Part shown: one piece after another, positions 6,888 through 12,895 of the stretch
Position numbering within the stretch: position 1 is the stretch's first letter
Layout of the letters: the number at the start of each line of letters is the position of its first letter
NCBI GenBank assembly: GCA_946482425.1
Contig: CAMLRO010000040.1
Span: 1 to 12,978, forward strand
DNA: 12,978 bases
Direction: 5' to 3'
Source: an uncultured Lactobacillus sp.
Lineage (GTDB): Bacteria > Bacillota > Bacilli > Lactobacillales > Lactobacillaceae
Position numbers and translations under genes: made by a program
Notes under the pieces: model-generated
Seen by the model: the letters and a program-made list of their open reading frames with translations, nothing else
Told to the model about the DNA's origin: nothing
The model's database searches: none

Positions 6888-7505
6888 CTATTTCTTATCT
6901 TTTTCTTTATCTTCATTAGTATCAAATAAAGAAACTTTACTTGTCTTGCTTAGCCAGTCATTTAAGATTGCATCATTAATCTGTGCCGTTAAAACATTTA
7001 TAATTTGTGTTTGCGAAAATGTTGCAATTTTATTAACTATTAATGAAGCAATACCACTGGTGGTAATCCAGTTAGCAATGACAACACTTCTAATCCTATC
7101 CTCGGAATAATTACTATCCGGATACTGCTCCTTAAATTTTTCAATACCAAAATCAATCAATGTATCGGCGATAATTTTACTACCAAATTTACCGTCAACA
7201 AACATTGCTCTAAAAAGATTTTCCTGCTCCTTAGCAAAATCAATATATGATAAATCCATATCTATCAATGGTTTACCAGTATAACTTTTTTGCAAAATAT
7301 TATTCTTTAAGTTGTCCGCAATTTTACGCAAAACCTCTTTGCGCAAATCTTCCATACTATTAAACTCAAGATATAAAGGCTGAGTGGAAAAATGACCAGC
7401 CTTGGCAATATTGCGAGCAGTCAAACTCTCAATGCCGTCTTTAACAACCATTTTGTAGGCAATACTTAAAATCTTATTTCTTCCTATTTCTTTTTTTCTA
7501 GCCAT
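6888..7505 (-). CDS. TetR/AcrR-family transcriptional regulator
   Basis: A 205-residue regulator with an N-terminal TetR DNA-binding domain. ILSIAYKMVVKDGIESLTARNIAKAG (about 12-37) forms helices 1-2, and HFSTQPLYLEFNSMEDLRKEV (38-58) contains the recognition helix and the start of helix 4. The usual family motif is G-x-S-x-x-x-L/F-Y-x-x-F; here HFSTQPLYLEF fits with a His in place of the first Gly. The C-terminal ligand domain is not recognisable and ends in a very charged tail (DTNEDKEKDKK). Lysine/asparagine-rich composition suggests an AT-rich gene. The ATG at 7505 has AAGGA about 10 bases upstream. Possible targets are itself, the flavin-reductase operon 130 bp downstream, or the small gene just upstream. 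Confidence 0.88.
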   Translation of the reverse strand: MARKKEIGRNKILSIAYKMVVKDGIESLTARNIAKAGHFSTQPLYLEFNSMEDLRKEVLRKIADNLKNNILQKSYTGKPLIDMDLSYIDFAKEQENLFRAMFVDGKFGSKIIADTLIDFGIEKFKEQYPDSNYSEDRIRSVVIANWITTSGIASLIVNKIATFSQTQIINVLTAQINDAILNDWLSKTSKVSLFDTNEDKEKDKK

Positions 7506-7562
7506 TTTGGTTTTTCCTTGATTAACTTTAAAACGTACTATTTTATAAACCAGTTTTCTAGA

Positions 7563-7580
7563 GACAGTATTACTACTATC
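7563..7580. promoter_or_regulatory. Imperfect palindrome, possible operator of the TetR-type regulator
   Basis: GACAGTA (7563-7569) and TACTATC (7574-7580) form 7-bp arms with one mismatch around TTAC, about 58 bp upstream of the TetR start codon. Size and position suit a TetR-family autoregulatory site, but no second copy was found to support it. Confidence 0.3.
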
Positions 7581-7616
7581 GAAATTCTATTTAGACAAAT
7601 ATTTGAAATGAGTCAA

Positions 7617-7838
7617 TTAGTCCTCATTATTTAAAAACTCGTCATAATAAGTCGAAACCATGTTGCTCACTTCTTCTTTGCTTAGACCTTGCGCAGCACA
7701 AAAGGAAAAGAAGGCAGCGGAAAGAATATAACCTCTTTCAGAATCATCTGTTAGATTGTCTGAAAATGTCATATTAATACTATGGTTTTGGTAATCAGTT
7801 GACAACTCAATTGACTTATCTTCAGGGATATCATTCAT
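7617..7838 (-). CDS. Small acidic protein of unknown function
   Basis: I do not recognise this 73-residue protein. It has 15 acidic and only 3 basic residues, one cysteine (Cys47), and no signal peptide or membrane helix. The N-terminal half is polar and probably extended. The second half, from about GYILSAAFFSFCAAQGLSKE (36-55) to the end, looks like two amphipathic helices, ending in an acidic NNED. The ATG at 7838 is preceded by AGAGG at 7 bases, and a good promoter lies upstream at 7910-7937, which supports a real gene. It ends 112 bp before the TetR start and may be independent or co-transcribed. An anti-activator, antitoxin-like or immunity-like role would be a guess. Confidence 0.65.
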   Translation of the reverse strand: MNDIPEDKSIELSTDYQNHSINMTFSDNLTDDSERGYILSAAFFSFCAAQGLSKEEVSNMVSTYYDEFLNNED

Positions 7839-7909
7839 TATTATACCTCTACATGAATAGCTTTACTCAGTAATATATCATACTCGTATCGCTAATAAAT
7901 AAAATAAAA

Positions 7910-7937
7910 ATTATACCAAACTAAAACATATACTCAA
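7910..7937 (-). promoter_or_regulatory. Promoter for the small acidic protein gene
   Basis: On the minus strand TTGAGT (7932-7937, 4/6) and a perfect TATAAT (7910-7915) with a TGG extension are separated by 16 bases. The transcript would start near 7903 with a leader of about 65 bases before the ATG at 7838. Confidence 0.55.
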
Positions 7938-8092
7938 AAATACTTTTTTGTTATTTTAGCAAAGAAATCATTATTTCCTAGTAATTTACTCAAGCAGTTA
8001 AAAAACAAATTTTATAATTCTACTTTTAATTACATTAGTTATTTTACTGCAAAAAATAACACTTTCTTTTCACTATTAAGAATAGTAAATTT

Positions 8093-8123
8093 AAAAGCAC
8101 TTTGTCAAGAGCAAAGTACTTTT
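8093..8123. terminator. Terminator-like hairpin in the AT-rich interval
   Basis: AAAAGCACTTTG (8093-8104) and CAAAGTACTTTT (8112-8123) form a 12-bp stem around a 7-base loop. The single mismatch is C-A on the plus strand but becomes a G-U wobble on the minus strand. TTTTTT (8120-8125) gives a U-tract in the plus direction and TTTTAAATTT follows in the minus direction. The most plausible use is termination of the hrt-like operon, though it sits about 210 bp past the last stop codon. Confidence 0.6.
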
Positions 8124-8174
8124 TTCTAATACAAAAGAATCAATGATTTTTCTGTTAAATTTAAACTTTTTGAA

Positions 8175-8219
8175 AATAATTTTAATTAATAACATTGTTC
8201 ATGCTAAGCTAAAATTATT
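8175..8219. repeat. AT-only inverted repeat
   Basis: AATAATTTTA (8175-8184) and TAAAATTATT (8210-8219) are perfect 10-bp arms around a 25-base loop. With no G or C in the stem it would be a weak RNA hairpin, and such repeats arise by chance in DNA this AT-rich. Confidence 0.25.
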
Positions 8220-8333
8220 GCAAATAATAAAATTACTATTAACAAAAAAAGATTAGTTGATTTCTCGCTTTTAATTAAAATAAATTTTACAGTTATTTTT
8301 TATATTGTTATTTTTATTTACAAAATTTAATAA

Positions 8334-9008
8334 CTAAAGCGCTTGCTTAATTTTGCCATCCATCATTTCATAAATATGGTCTGCGTATTGCTTTAACCTT
8401 GGATCATGCGTTACTAATAAAACTGCCTTGTTATAGTCTTTTGCTAGTTTTTTAAACAATTGGCCCACCTCTGCGACATTTTTACTGTCAAGCGAAGCAG
8501 TAGGTTCATCGGCCAGTAAAATTTGTGGATTAGCGTAAAGAGCACGTGCAATTGCTGCTCGTTGCTGCTGACCACCTGATAATTCACTCGGATATTTATT
8601 AAGTAAAGAACTGATACCAAGCTGTTTTAATAATTCCTGCAATTTTTCTTGACTGATATTGCCTTTTTTCTTTACCTTATTAACTAGTTCAAACTGCTCT
8701 TTAATTCTTAAAAACGGCACTAAGTTATAAGCCTGCAATACAAAACCCAGCTGCGTTAGTCGTAAATGATCACTTGCTCTCGCGGAAATACGTGCAATAT
8801 TTTGACCATCAACAAAGACTTCCCCAGTAGTTGGCTTCTGCAAAGATCCGGCTATCGTTAAAAAGGTACTTTTCCCAGCTCCTGAAGGCCCCATGATTAA
8901 GACTACTTCACCTAGGTTGGCCTTAAAATTGATATTTTTTAGAGCAACCACTTGTGCAGCTCCAGTGCCATAAACTTTTTGAACATTTTTTAATTCGATA
9001 ATTGCCAT
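8334..9008 (-). CDS. hrtA: HrtA-like ABC transporter ATPase (probable heme efflux)
   Basis: A 224-residue ATP-binding subunit of the MacB/LolD/HrtA class, energising the FtsX-like permease encoded just upstream. Walker A GPSGAGKST (40-48), Q-loop LQAYNLVP (91-98), signature LSGGQQQR (143-150), Walker B LLADEP (164-169), D-loop SLD (172-174) and H-loop TH (200-201) are all intact. I choose the ATG at 9008 because AGGTGA sits 5 bases upstream; an in-frame GTG at 9017 lies inside that Shine-Dalgarno. The start is one base past the permease stop codon, so translation is coupled. It is the third gene of an operon ordered regulator-permease-ATPase, as in lactococcal hrtRBA. The heme assignment rests on that context, the operator and the regulator; the ATPase alone would only support a generic exporter. 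Confidence 0.85.
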   Translation of the reverse strand: MAIIELKNVQKVYGTGAAQVVALKNINFKANLGEVVLIMGPSGAGKSTFLTIAGSLQKPTTGEVFVDGQNIARISARASDHLRLTQLGFVLQAYNLVPFLRIKEQFELVNKVKKKGNISQEKLQELLKQLGISSLLNKYPSELSGGQQQRAAIARALYANPQILLADEPTASLDSKNVAEVGQLFKKLAKDYNKAVLLVTHDPRLKQYADHIYEMMDGKIKQAL

Positions 9009-9009
9009 A

Positions 9010-10071
9010 TTATTCACCTATTGCCTGTGCCGGATCTACCTTTAAAATTGATCTGATTGGAATTAAGCTGCCGATAATTGCCGTTAACAGCAAGCCTACT
9101 GTACCAGTCAGAATAATTTTTGGCGTGAAGCTGACAGGAACCGCGGCTGGTAAAACCTTAACTGTCACAAACATTGCTGCCAAGCCAATGACTAATCCAG
9201 CAAGAACTAATATAATTGCCTGGCTAACGGTTGCTTTTACTAAAGTGCTGCTGGGAATCCCCTGTGCACGCATGACCGCATAATTATGCATTTTCTGCAT
9301 TGTCAAAATGTACAGGAAAACTGCGATTATAATTAATGAAATAATGTATAAAAAGCCGATCATTAGTTCAAAAGTCATATTTTGGGCTGTATATCCTGGA
9401 AGTTTTTTAATAAATCGGGCAATAGGATATGTCTTGCTATCTTTATAATTATATTTGTAGTTATGATTACGAGAAATTAGAGCTGAAGCCTCTAAAGTTG
9501 GCATCCCTTGCCGCAACTTTTTCCAAGACTCCAATGTCCCGTAAATAATTGGAGCAATATTAATTTTCGCATTTTTAACAAAACCAACAATCTTGTACTT
9601 TCTGCTTGAGCCGTTAAGTGCAAGCTTGTCGCCCAATTTGTACCCTTTGGTTTCAAAGGCCTGGTCAACAGCCACCTCATAATTCTTTTTTGCTTTTCTA
9701 CCCGCAATAAGTTCCTGATCATGATAAATAAACTGTTTCTTTTTAACTCCAATAAATTGTGCTGAAATTTGGGGACGTCCGGCTTTCTTAACTACGACTG
9801 GAATTTGACCAAGCAATGCTTCATCTTTAGATAGTGTAGCTTTTTTTAAATCCGTTTTGGTTAAAAAAGACTGACTCATACTTACGTTAGCATTTTTATT
9901 TAAGACTACTTTTTGGGCATTCCAAGATTCAAGTGCCTGCGTATTTTCACTGGCCAAGCCAGTTGCTAGAGCCGATAAGACAAATATGAGATAACTAATC
10001 AAAAAAATCATTAAAATTATTAAGCCATAACGTAATTTTTCTTTTTTTATTTCTTTAATTGCTAAAAACAT
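9010..10071 (-). CDS. hrtB: HrtB-like FtsX/MacB-type ABC permease (probable heme efflux)
   Basis: A 353-residue permease with the FtsX/MacB layout: a charged N-terminus MFLAIKEIKKEKLRYG, a first membrane helix (about 16-37), a large extracytoplasmic domain (about 40-230), then three helices (about 235-257, 283-305 and 318-338). The last region ends in the PIRSILKVDPAQAIGE motif (338-353) typical of FtsX-like permeases. In HrtB systems this subunit removes heme from the membrane and protects bacteria that take up or meet external heme. The start codon overlaps the regulator's stop by one base (TAATG), and AAAGGA lies 8 bases upstream. The gene is similar in size and order to lactococcal hrtB. 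Specificity for heme is inferred; a related peptide or lipid exporter is the main alternative. Confidence 0.85.
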   Translation of the reverse strand: MFLAIKEIKKEKLRYGLIILMIFLISYLIFVLSALATGLASENTQALESWNAQKVVLNKNANVSMSQSFLTKTDLKKATLSKDEALLGQIPVVVKKAGRPQISAQFIGVKKKQFIYHDQELIAGRKAKKNYEVAVDQAFETKGYKLGDKLALNGSSRKYKIVGFVKNAKINIAPIIYGTLESWKKLRQGMPTLEASALISRNHNYKYNYKDSKTYPIARFIKKLPGYTAQNMTFELMIGFLYIISLIIIAVFLYILTMQKMHNYAVMRAQGIPSSTLVKATVSQAIILVLAGLVIGLAAMFVTVKVLPAAVPVSFTPKIILTGTVGLLLTAIIGSLIPIRSILKVDPAQAIGE

Positions 10072-10592
10072 TAGTTTTTTCCTTTATTTAACAGTGCCAA
10101 ACTCGCCTTAAAACGAGTCATAATTGCCTTTTTTTGCACTGGATTTGCTAATACCAAGCGAATGGTGGCGTGACTCAGCACCATTGCACTCCAATTCTGC
10201 GGATCTAATTCAGCAAAAATTTGGGGTGAAACAGGATTACCAGGTGAACTTTCGTTATACAAAATATGCATTTTTATTAGTCCCGCATATGTGTTTGCCT
10301 GCATTTCTTCAATAAAATAAGCCACATTATCATAATACTGCTGTGCATCAAACTGCGACTTTATTTTTATTGGTAAATGAATACTTTTTAGAGCCAATTC
10401 ATACATATAATGATATGCATCTTCTAAATCAACAAAATATTTGTAAAAAGCCCCGCGTGCAATGCCGGTTTCTTTCACTATCCGTGCTACTTGCGCTTTT
10501 GCCAAAGGGTAGCAGCTGAATTCTTTTAATAACGCACTTTCAATTTTCTTCTTTTTGACTGCAGGCAAGTTAATAAAAGTTGACTTAGCCAT
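10071..10592 (-). CDS. hrtR: HrtR-like TetR-family heme-responsive repressor
   Basis: A TetR-family regulator, 173 residues from the ATG at 10592 (MAKSTFINL). A 181-residue form from the ATG at 10616 is possible, but that codon lies directly against the operator and lacks a good Shine-Dalgarno, while AAGGAG is about 10 bases before 10592. The DNA-binding domain includes AQVARIVKETGIARGAFYKYFVDLEDAY (33-60). Lactococcal HrtR, as I recall, binds heme through His72 and His149. With the chosen start this protein also has a histidine at 72 (KSIHLP), and His141 is a candidate for the second ligand. It is the first gene of the operon, with a large palindrome immediately upstream, so autorepression relieved by heme is the natural model. 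A different ligand cannot be excluded. Confidence 0.8.
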   Translation of the reverse strand: MAKSTFINLPAVKKKKIESALLKEFSCYPLAKAQVARIVKETGIARGAFYKYFVDLEDAYHYMYELALKSIHLPIKIKSQFDAQQYYDNVAYFIEEMQANTYAGLIKMHILYNESSPGNPVSPQIFAELDPQNWSAMVLSHATIRLVLANPVQKKAIMTRFKASLALLNKGKN

Positions 10593-10616
10593 TTCATTCA
10601 TATCTCCTTTTTCCAT

Positions 10617-10639
10617 TAAGGTGACATTGTGTCACCTTA
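10617..10639. promoter_or_regulatory. HrtR-type operator palindrome
   Basis: Perfect 10-bp arms TAAGGTGACA (10617-10626) and TGTCACCTTA (10630-10639) flank TTG. The core TGACA-N3-TGTCA has the same half-sites and spacing as the 15-bp palindrome I recall for lactococcal HrtR (ATGACACAGTGTCAT). It lies just downstream of the -10 box and covers the predicted start site of the operon, where bound repressor would block transcription. Confidence 0.8.
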
Positions 10640-10644
10640 TAAAA

Positions 10645-10673
10645 ATATTAGTTCATTTATTTTTAGCCGTCAA
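10645..10673 (-). promoter_or_regulatory. Promoter of the hrtRBA-like operon
   Basis: On the minus strand TTGACG (10668-10673, 5/6) and TAATAT (10645-10650, 4/6) are separated by 17 bases. The predicted start near 10638 falls in the operator. A second possible -10 (TATAAT, 10673-10678) overlaps the -35 box, with GTGAAA 16 bases upstream, so a tandem promoter is possible. Confidence 0.65.
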
Positions 10674-10705
10674 TTATAAAGCTTGCTTCATTGTTTTCAC
10701 AAAAA

Positions 10706-10725
10706 AAGCCTCTTGAATGAGGCTT
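10706..10725 (-). terminator. Rho-independent terminator of the yaaA-phosphatase operon
   Basis: AAGCCTC (10706-10712) pairs with GAGGCTT (10719-10725) around a 6-base loop. On the minus strand the stem is followed by seven U residues (10701-10707, partly in the stem). It lies 6 bases past the stop codon of the histidine phosphatase gene. Confidence 0.9.
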
Positions 10726-10731
10726 GATACG

Positions 10732-11337
10732 TTATTCGAAGGCTAAAATACGATTATAATAATTTGCCCGGGGAATACCATCACGGTAGGAAACTTTGGC
10801 TAAAGCGCAATTATCCATGGTTTCAAAATATTTCATATCACCATGCGTAAAGTAGTGGGCAAACATCATTCTGATCAAAGTACCATGACAAAATACGAGC
10901 ACCTTTTTAGTCAAGTAATTCTTTTTCATATCATCTAAAAAACTGCCGCACCTTTGATCCAGTGCCGCAAAAGATTCGCCACTCGGGGCATATTTAATAT
11001 AGTCCGCAGCAGCCTTGCCCCAGGGATCAATAGCATCAGGATATTTTTCTCCCAGCTCTGAAAGAAAATGACCGTCCCATTCGCCAAAATTAATTTCAGT
11101 TAACCTCTGATCAATCTTAATTTCTTTTTGTCCTTTAGTAAAAATTTCAGCGGTGGTCAAAGATCTTTTTAAAGGACTGGAAAAAACCACATCAAATCCC
11201 GTAGGATCGAAATTCGCAGCAGCTCTTTCAGCACTTAAACGGCCAGTCTCATCTAAATCATGATCATAGACTGAGCCCTGAATACGACCGGTTTTATTTA
11301 AATCTGTTTGACCATGACGAACAAAAACAATTTCCAT
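10732..11337 (-). CDS. Histidine phosphatase family protein (phosphoglycerate mutase-like)
   Basis: A 201-residue member of the branch-1 histidine phosphatase superfamily, in which a histidine is phosphorylated during catalysis. The catalytic core is complete: RHG at 7-9 (His8 nucleophile), Arg58 in SSPLKRS, acid Glu81 in RLTEINFGEWDG, and His151 in FCHGTLIR. The length and FGEWDG motif fit cofactor-independent phosphatases such as PhoE or CobC-like enzymes better than true dPGM (about 230-250 residues). The substrate cannot be assigned. The ATG is preceded by GAGG at 5-6 bases. It follows yaaA by 31 bases with no promoter between, so it is probably the second gene of that operon, closed by the terminator at 10706-10725. 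Confidence 0.9.
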   Translation of the reverse strand: MEIVFVRHGQTDLNKTGRIQGSVYDHDLDETGRLSAERAAANFDPTGFDVVFSSPLKRSLTTAEIFTKGQKEIKIDQRLTEINFGEWDGHFLSELGEKYPDAIDPWGKAAADYIKYAPSGESFAALDQRCGSFLDDMKKNYLTKKVLVFCHGTLIRMMFAHYFTHGDMKYFETMDNCALAKVSYRDGIPRANYYNRILAFE

Positions 11338-11368
11338 AATAGCCTCACATTTCTATATCTTAAATTTT

Positions 11369-12136
11369 TTAGCGCCGTTTAAAATCGAACTCTGTCCTGA
11401 AAACATAAGTATCATCAGTACTAACTTTCGGCTCAAACACAAAACCAAAATCATGAAAGTCCTGCAGTTGCTCCGGTTCAGTTAATTGGTTTTCAGCAAT
11501 ATAGCGCACCATTTCTCCGCGAGCCATCTTGGCATGCACCCCAACTGTTTTCCACTGACCGTTTTTCCTTTCTTGAAAATCAACAGTAATCATCTGTCTG
11601 CCATTCTTAACGTATGGGGTAACATTGCGTGAATATTCTTTAGAAGCCAAATTAATGAGTATCTGATCTTCATTAAAAAGGTTATCAGCGATTGTCGTGC
11701 CCCAAAATCGGTATAAGTTAGGCTGTTTAAAACCCTCTACTTTATTTTTCATTTCCAGTCTGTAGGGCCACACTCCGTCAAAAGGCCGCAAAACACCGTA
11801 CAAACCTGATAATATCCGAACATTTTCTTGTAAAAAAGACAGAGCAGGTTTTGTGAACAAGTCCGGAGCCATATATTGATACTGAATGCCAGAATAAGAA
11901 ATAATGGCAGGAGTTAAACCATCTTTTTGCCTCAAGTTTAGAGTTTGAATTTGCCTTTGCCCTTCTTTAGTTGTACGCTCACTAGATTGCCAAATTTTTT
12001 GTAATTCATTAAAACTGCATTTTTTTAAAAATGCGGCTAATTCTTGAGCTTGAGCTAAAAATTGTGGGTGCGTTCTTGCAGAAAAAGAGTCACTATCAAC
12101 TGTCATTTTCATTGCTGGTGAAATAATAATTTTCAT
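11369..12136 (-). CDS. yaaA: YaaA peroxide stress resistance protein (UPF0246/DUF328)
   Basis: YaaA binds DNA and limits free intracellular iron during hydrogen peroxide stress in E. coli. The protein (255 residues from the ATG at 12136) begins MKIIISPAMKM, matching the family's MKIxISPAK start. It has SGLYGVLRPFDGVWPYRLEM (about 110-129), NLASKEYSR and FQERKNGQWKTVGVHAKMARG, the lineage's version of the conserved C-terminal block. The ATG at 12136 is chosen because AAGGTGG is 5 bases upstream; the in-frame GTG at 12145 sits within that site. It is the first gene of an operon with the histidine phosphatase and divergent from the GH29-like gene. Lactobacilli commonly produce or meet peroxide, so an oxidative-stress role is plausible, but regulation by a peroxide sensor is not evident in the short upstream region. 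Confidence 0.93.
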   Translation of the reverse strand: MKIIISPAMKMTVDSDSFSARTHPQFLAQAQELAAFLKKCSFNELQKIWQSSERTTKEGQRQIQTLNLRQKDGLTPAIISYSGIQYQYMAPDLFTKPALSFLQENVRILSGLYGVLRPFDGVWPYRLEMKNKVEGFKQPNLYRFWGTTIADNLFNEDQILINLASKEYSRNVTPYVKNGRQMITVDFQERKNGQWKTVGVHAKMARGEMVRYIAENQLTEPEQLQDFHDFGFVFEPKVSTDDTYVFRTEFDFKRR

Positions 12137-12165
12137 CTTTACCACCTTTTGGGTTAAACTTATTA

Positions 12166-12193
12166 ATAATATTTACTGAAGGAGAGAAATCAA
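12166..12193 (-). promoter_or_regulatory. Candidate promoter for yaaA in the divergent intergenic region
   Basis: On the minus strand TTGATT (12188-12193, 4/6) and TATTAT (12166-12171, 5/6) are separated by 16 bases. The -35 box touches the start codon of the divergent gene, so the two transcription units share a 56-bp control region. For the plus strand only a TAATAT (12167-12172) without a -35 partner is visible. Confidence 0.4.
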
Positions 12194-12873
12194 TGAATCC
12201 TGATTTTGCCATCGTATTAAATTTTAAACTAAAAAGCGCAAAAGATGTAGACGCTGATTTTTTAGTTAAAACTGCTCGCAATATAGGTGCCCGGGCTGTC
12301 AGCGTTGACGCTCATCAAACAGACTTTAAAAAAGCTTGTGCAAAATACACTATTGCTTTGGTCGATGCAGAAACTATTAAAGAAGGTTGTGATTTAGTCC
12401 CAGCGGATCCAGTTGCAAAGCTGGTAGCCAATCGTAAAGATGGGCAAAATACGATAATTAATATTCCGGTCACAGATAATGGGAAGTTGCCTTCTGCAAC
12501 TGAAGAAATGCTCAAGCAAATCAACAACTGGATGCATCTTTTTGGCCATGCTTTTAATGAAAGCGAACCTTGCGCGCTTAAAATAAGTGGGGTTGCTGAA
12601 AATAATGCTTTTGTATTACAAAATAGACACGTGCACTACCAAAAGTATCTTTTTATCAAAGCTCCCCTGCCAGAAACTATTAAAGTCCATGGTTTAATAA
12701 ATAAGCCTAATCGCATCGAAATGATTGAGCACAGGACTGAGTTAGATTTCACTTTTGCTGATAATGAATTGAGCATCAACTTAAAGGATGTGCCTGAAAG
12801 TGATTTTGCCTGGCAGGTAATTCGGATACAAGAACACCGGCCAGAAGACGATATTAAAGAAACTAAATATTAA
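12193..12873 (+). CDS. Short GH29 alpha-L-fucosidase-like protein, probably non-catalytic
   Basis: A 226-residue protein without signal peptide. Residues 86-124 (NTIINIPVTDNGKLPSATEE onward through LKQINNWMHLFGHAFNES) follow the GH29 fucosidase pattern N-L-L-L-N-I/V-x-P-x-x-D-G-x-I-P, then a helix ending in W-L-x-x-N-G-x-A-I-Y. Residues 22-50 resemble a GH29 barrel segment (LVKTARNIGARAVSVDAHQTDF), and 150-212 look like its C-terminal beta-sandwich. GH29 enzymes are usually about 450 residues. Here the middle of the TIM barrel, including the region expected to hold the catalytic aspartate, is missing, yet the frame is open and has a strong AAGGAG 8 bases before the ATG. It could be a lectin-like or regulatory derivative, or an in-frame deletion product. 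Intracellular location is inferred. The family link is by my reading of motifs only. Confidence 0.6.
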   Translation: MNPDFAIVLNFKLKSAKDVDADFLVKTARNIGARAVSVDAHQTDFKKACAKYTIALVDAETIKEGCDLVPADPVAKLVANRKDGQNTIINIPVTDNGKLPSATEEMLKQINNWMHLFGHAFNESEPCALKISGVAENNAFVLQNRHVHYQKYLFIKAPLPETIKVHGLINKPNRIEMIEHRTELDFTFADNELSINLKDVPESDFAWQVIRIQEHRPEDDIKETKY

Positions 12874-12895
12874 CACTCTATAAAAATTTTAAATT

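Larger units (their letters stand above)
7839..8333. other. AT-rich gene-poor interval of about 500 bp
   Basis: Both strands were read for coding potential. Only short frames without ribosome binding sites are present, for example a 37-codon plus-strand frame starting near 8143. The interval holds the promoter and leader of the small acidic gene at its left end, a small hairpin ACTATT-AAG-AATAGT (8072-8086), the terminator-like stem at 8093-8123 and an AT-only inverted repeat at 8175-8219. The remainder is featureless A/T-rich DNA. Confidence 0.6.

Noticed and set aside
8143..8256. A 37-codon plus-strand frame in the AT-rich gap.
   Set aside because: There is no Shine-Dalgarno, and the composition (mostly Ile, Leu, Lys, Asn) is what random AT-rich DNA gives.
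7839..8333. Possible CRISPR array, insertion-sequence remnant or riboswitch in the AT-rich interval.
   Set aside because: No repeated units with spacers, no transposase fragment or paired terminal repeats with target duplications, and no riboswitch core that I recognise.
9002..9752. Open frames at 9002-9283 (plus) and 9492-9752 (minus) within the permease gene.
   Set aside because: Both are alternative-frame readings of the hrtB-like gene, with no recognisable protein features and no ribosome binding sites.
10761..10777. A CCCGGG-centred sequence (ATTTGCCCGGGGAAT) resembling a Noc-binding site.
   Set aside because: Compared with the known Noc consensus (ATTTCCCGGGAAAT), each half has an extra G between the AT arm and the core. 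It lies within a conserved coding region, so it is probably chance.
12096..12281. A minus-strand frame across the yaaA start and the divergent gene.
   Set aside because: It overlaps two well-supported genes and their control region in another frame and has no protein-like features.
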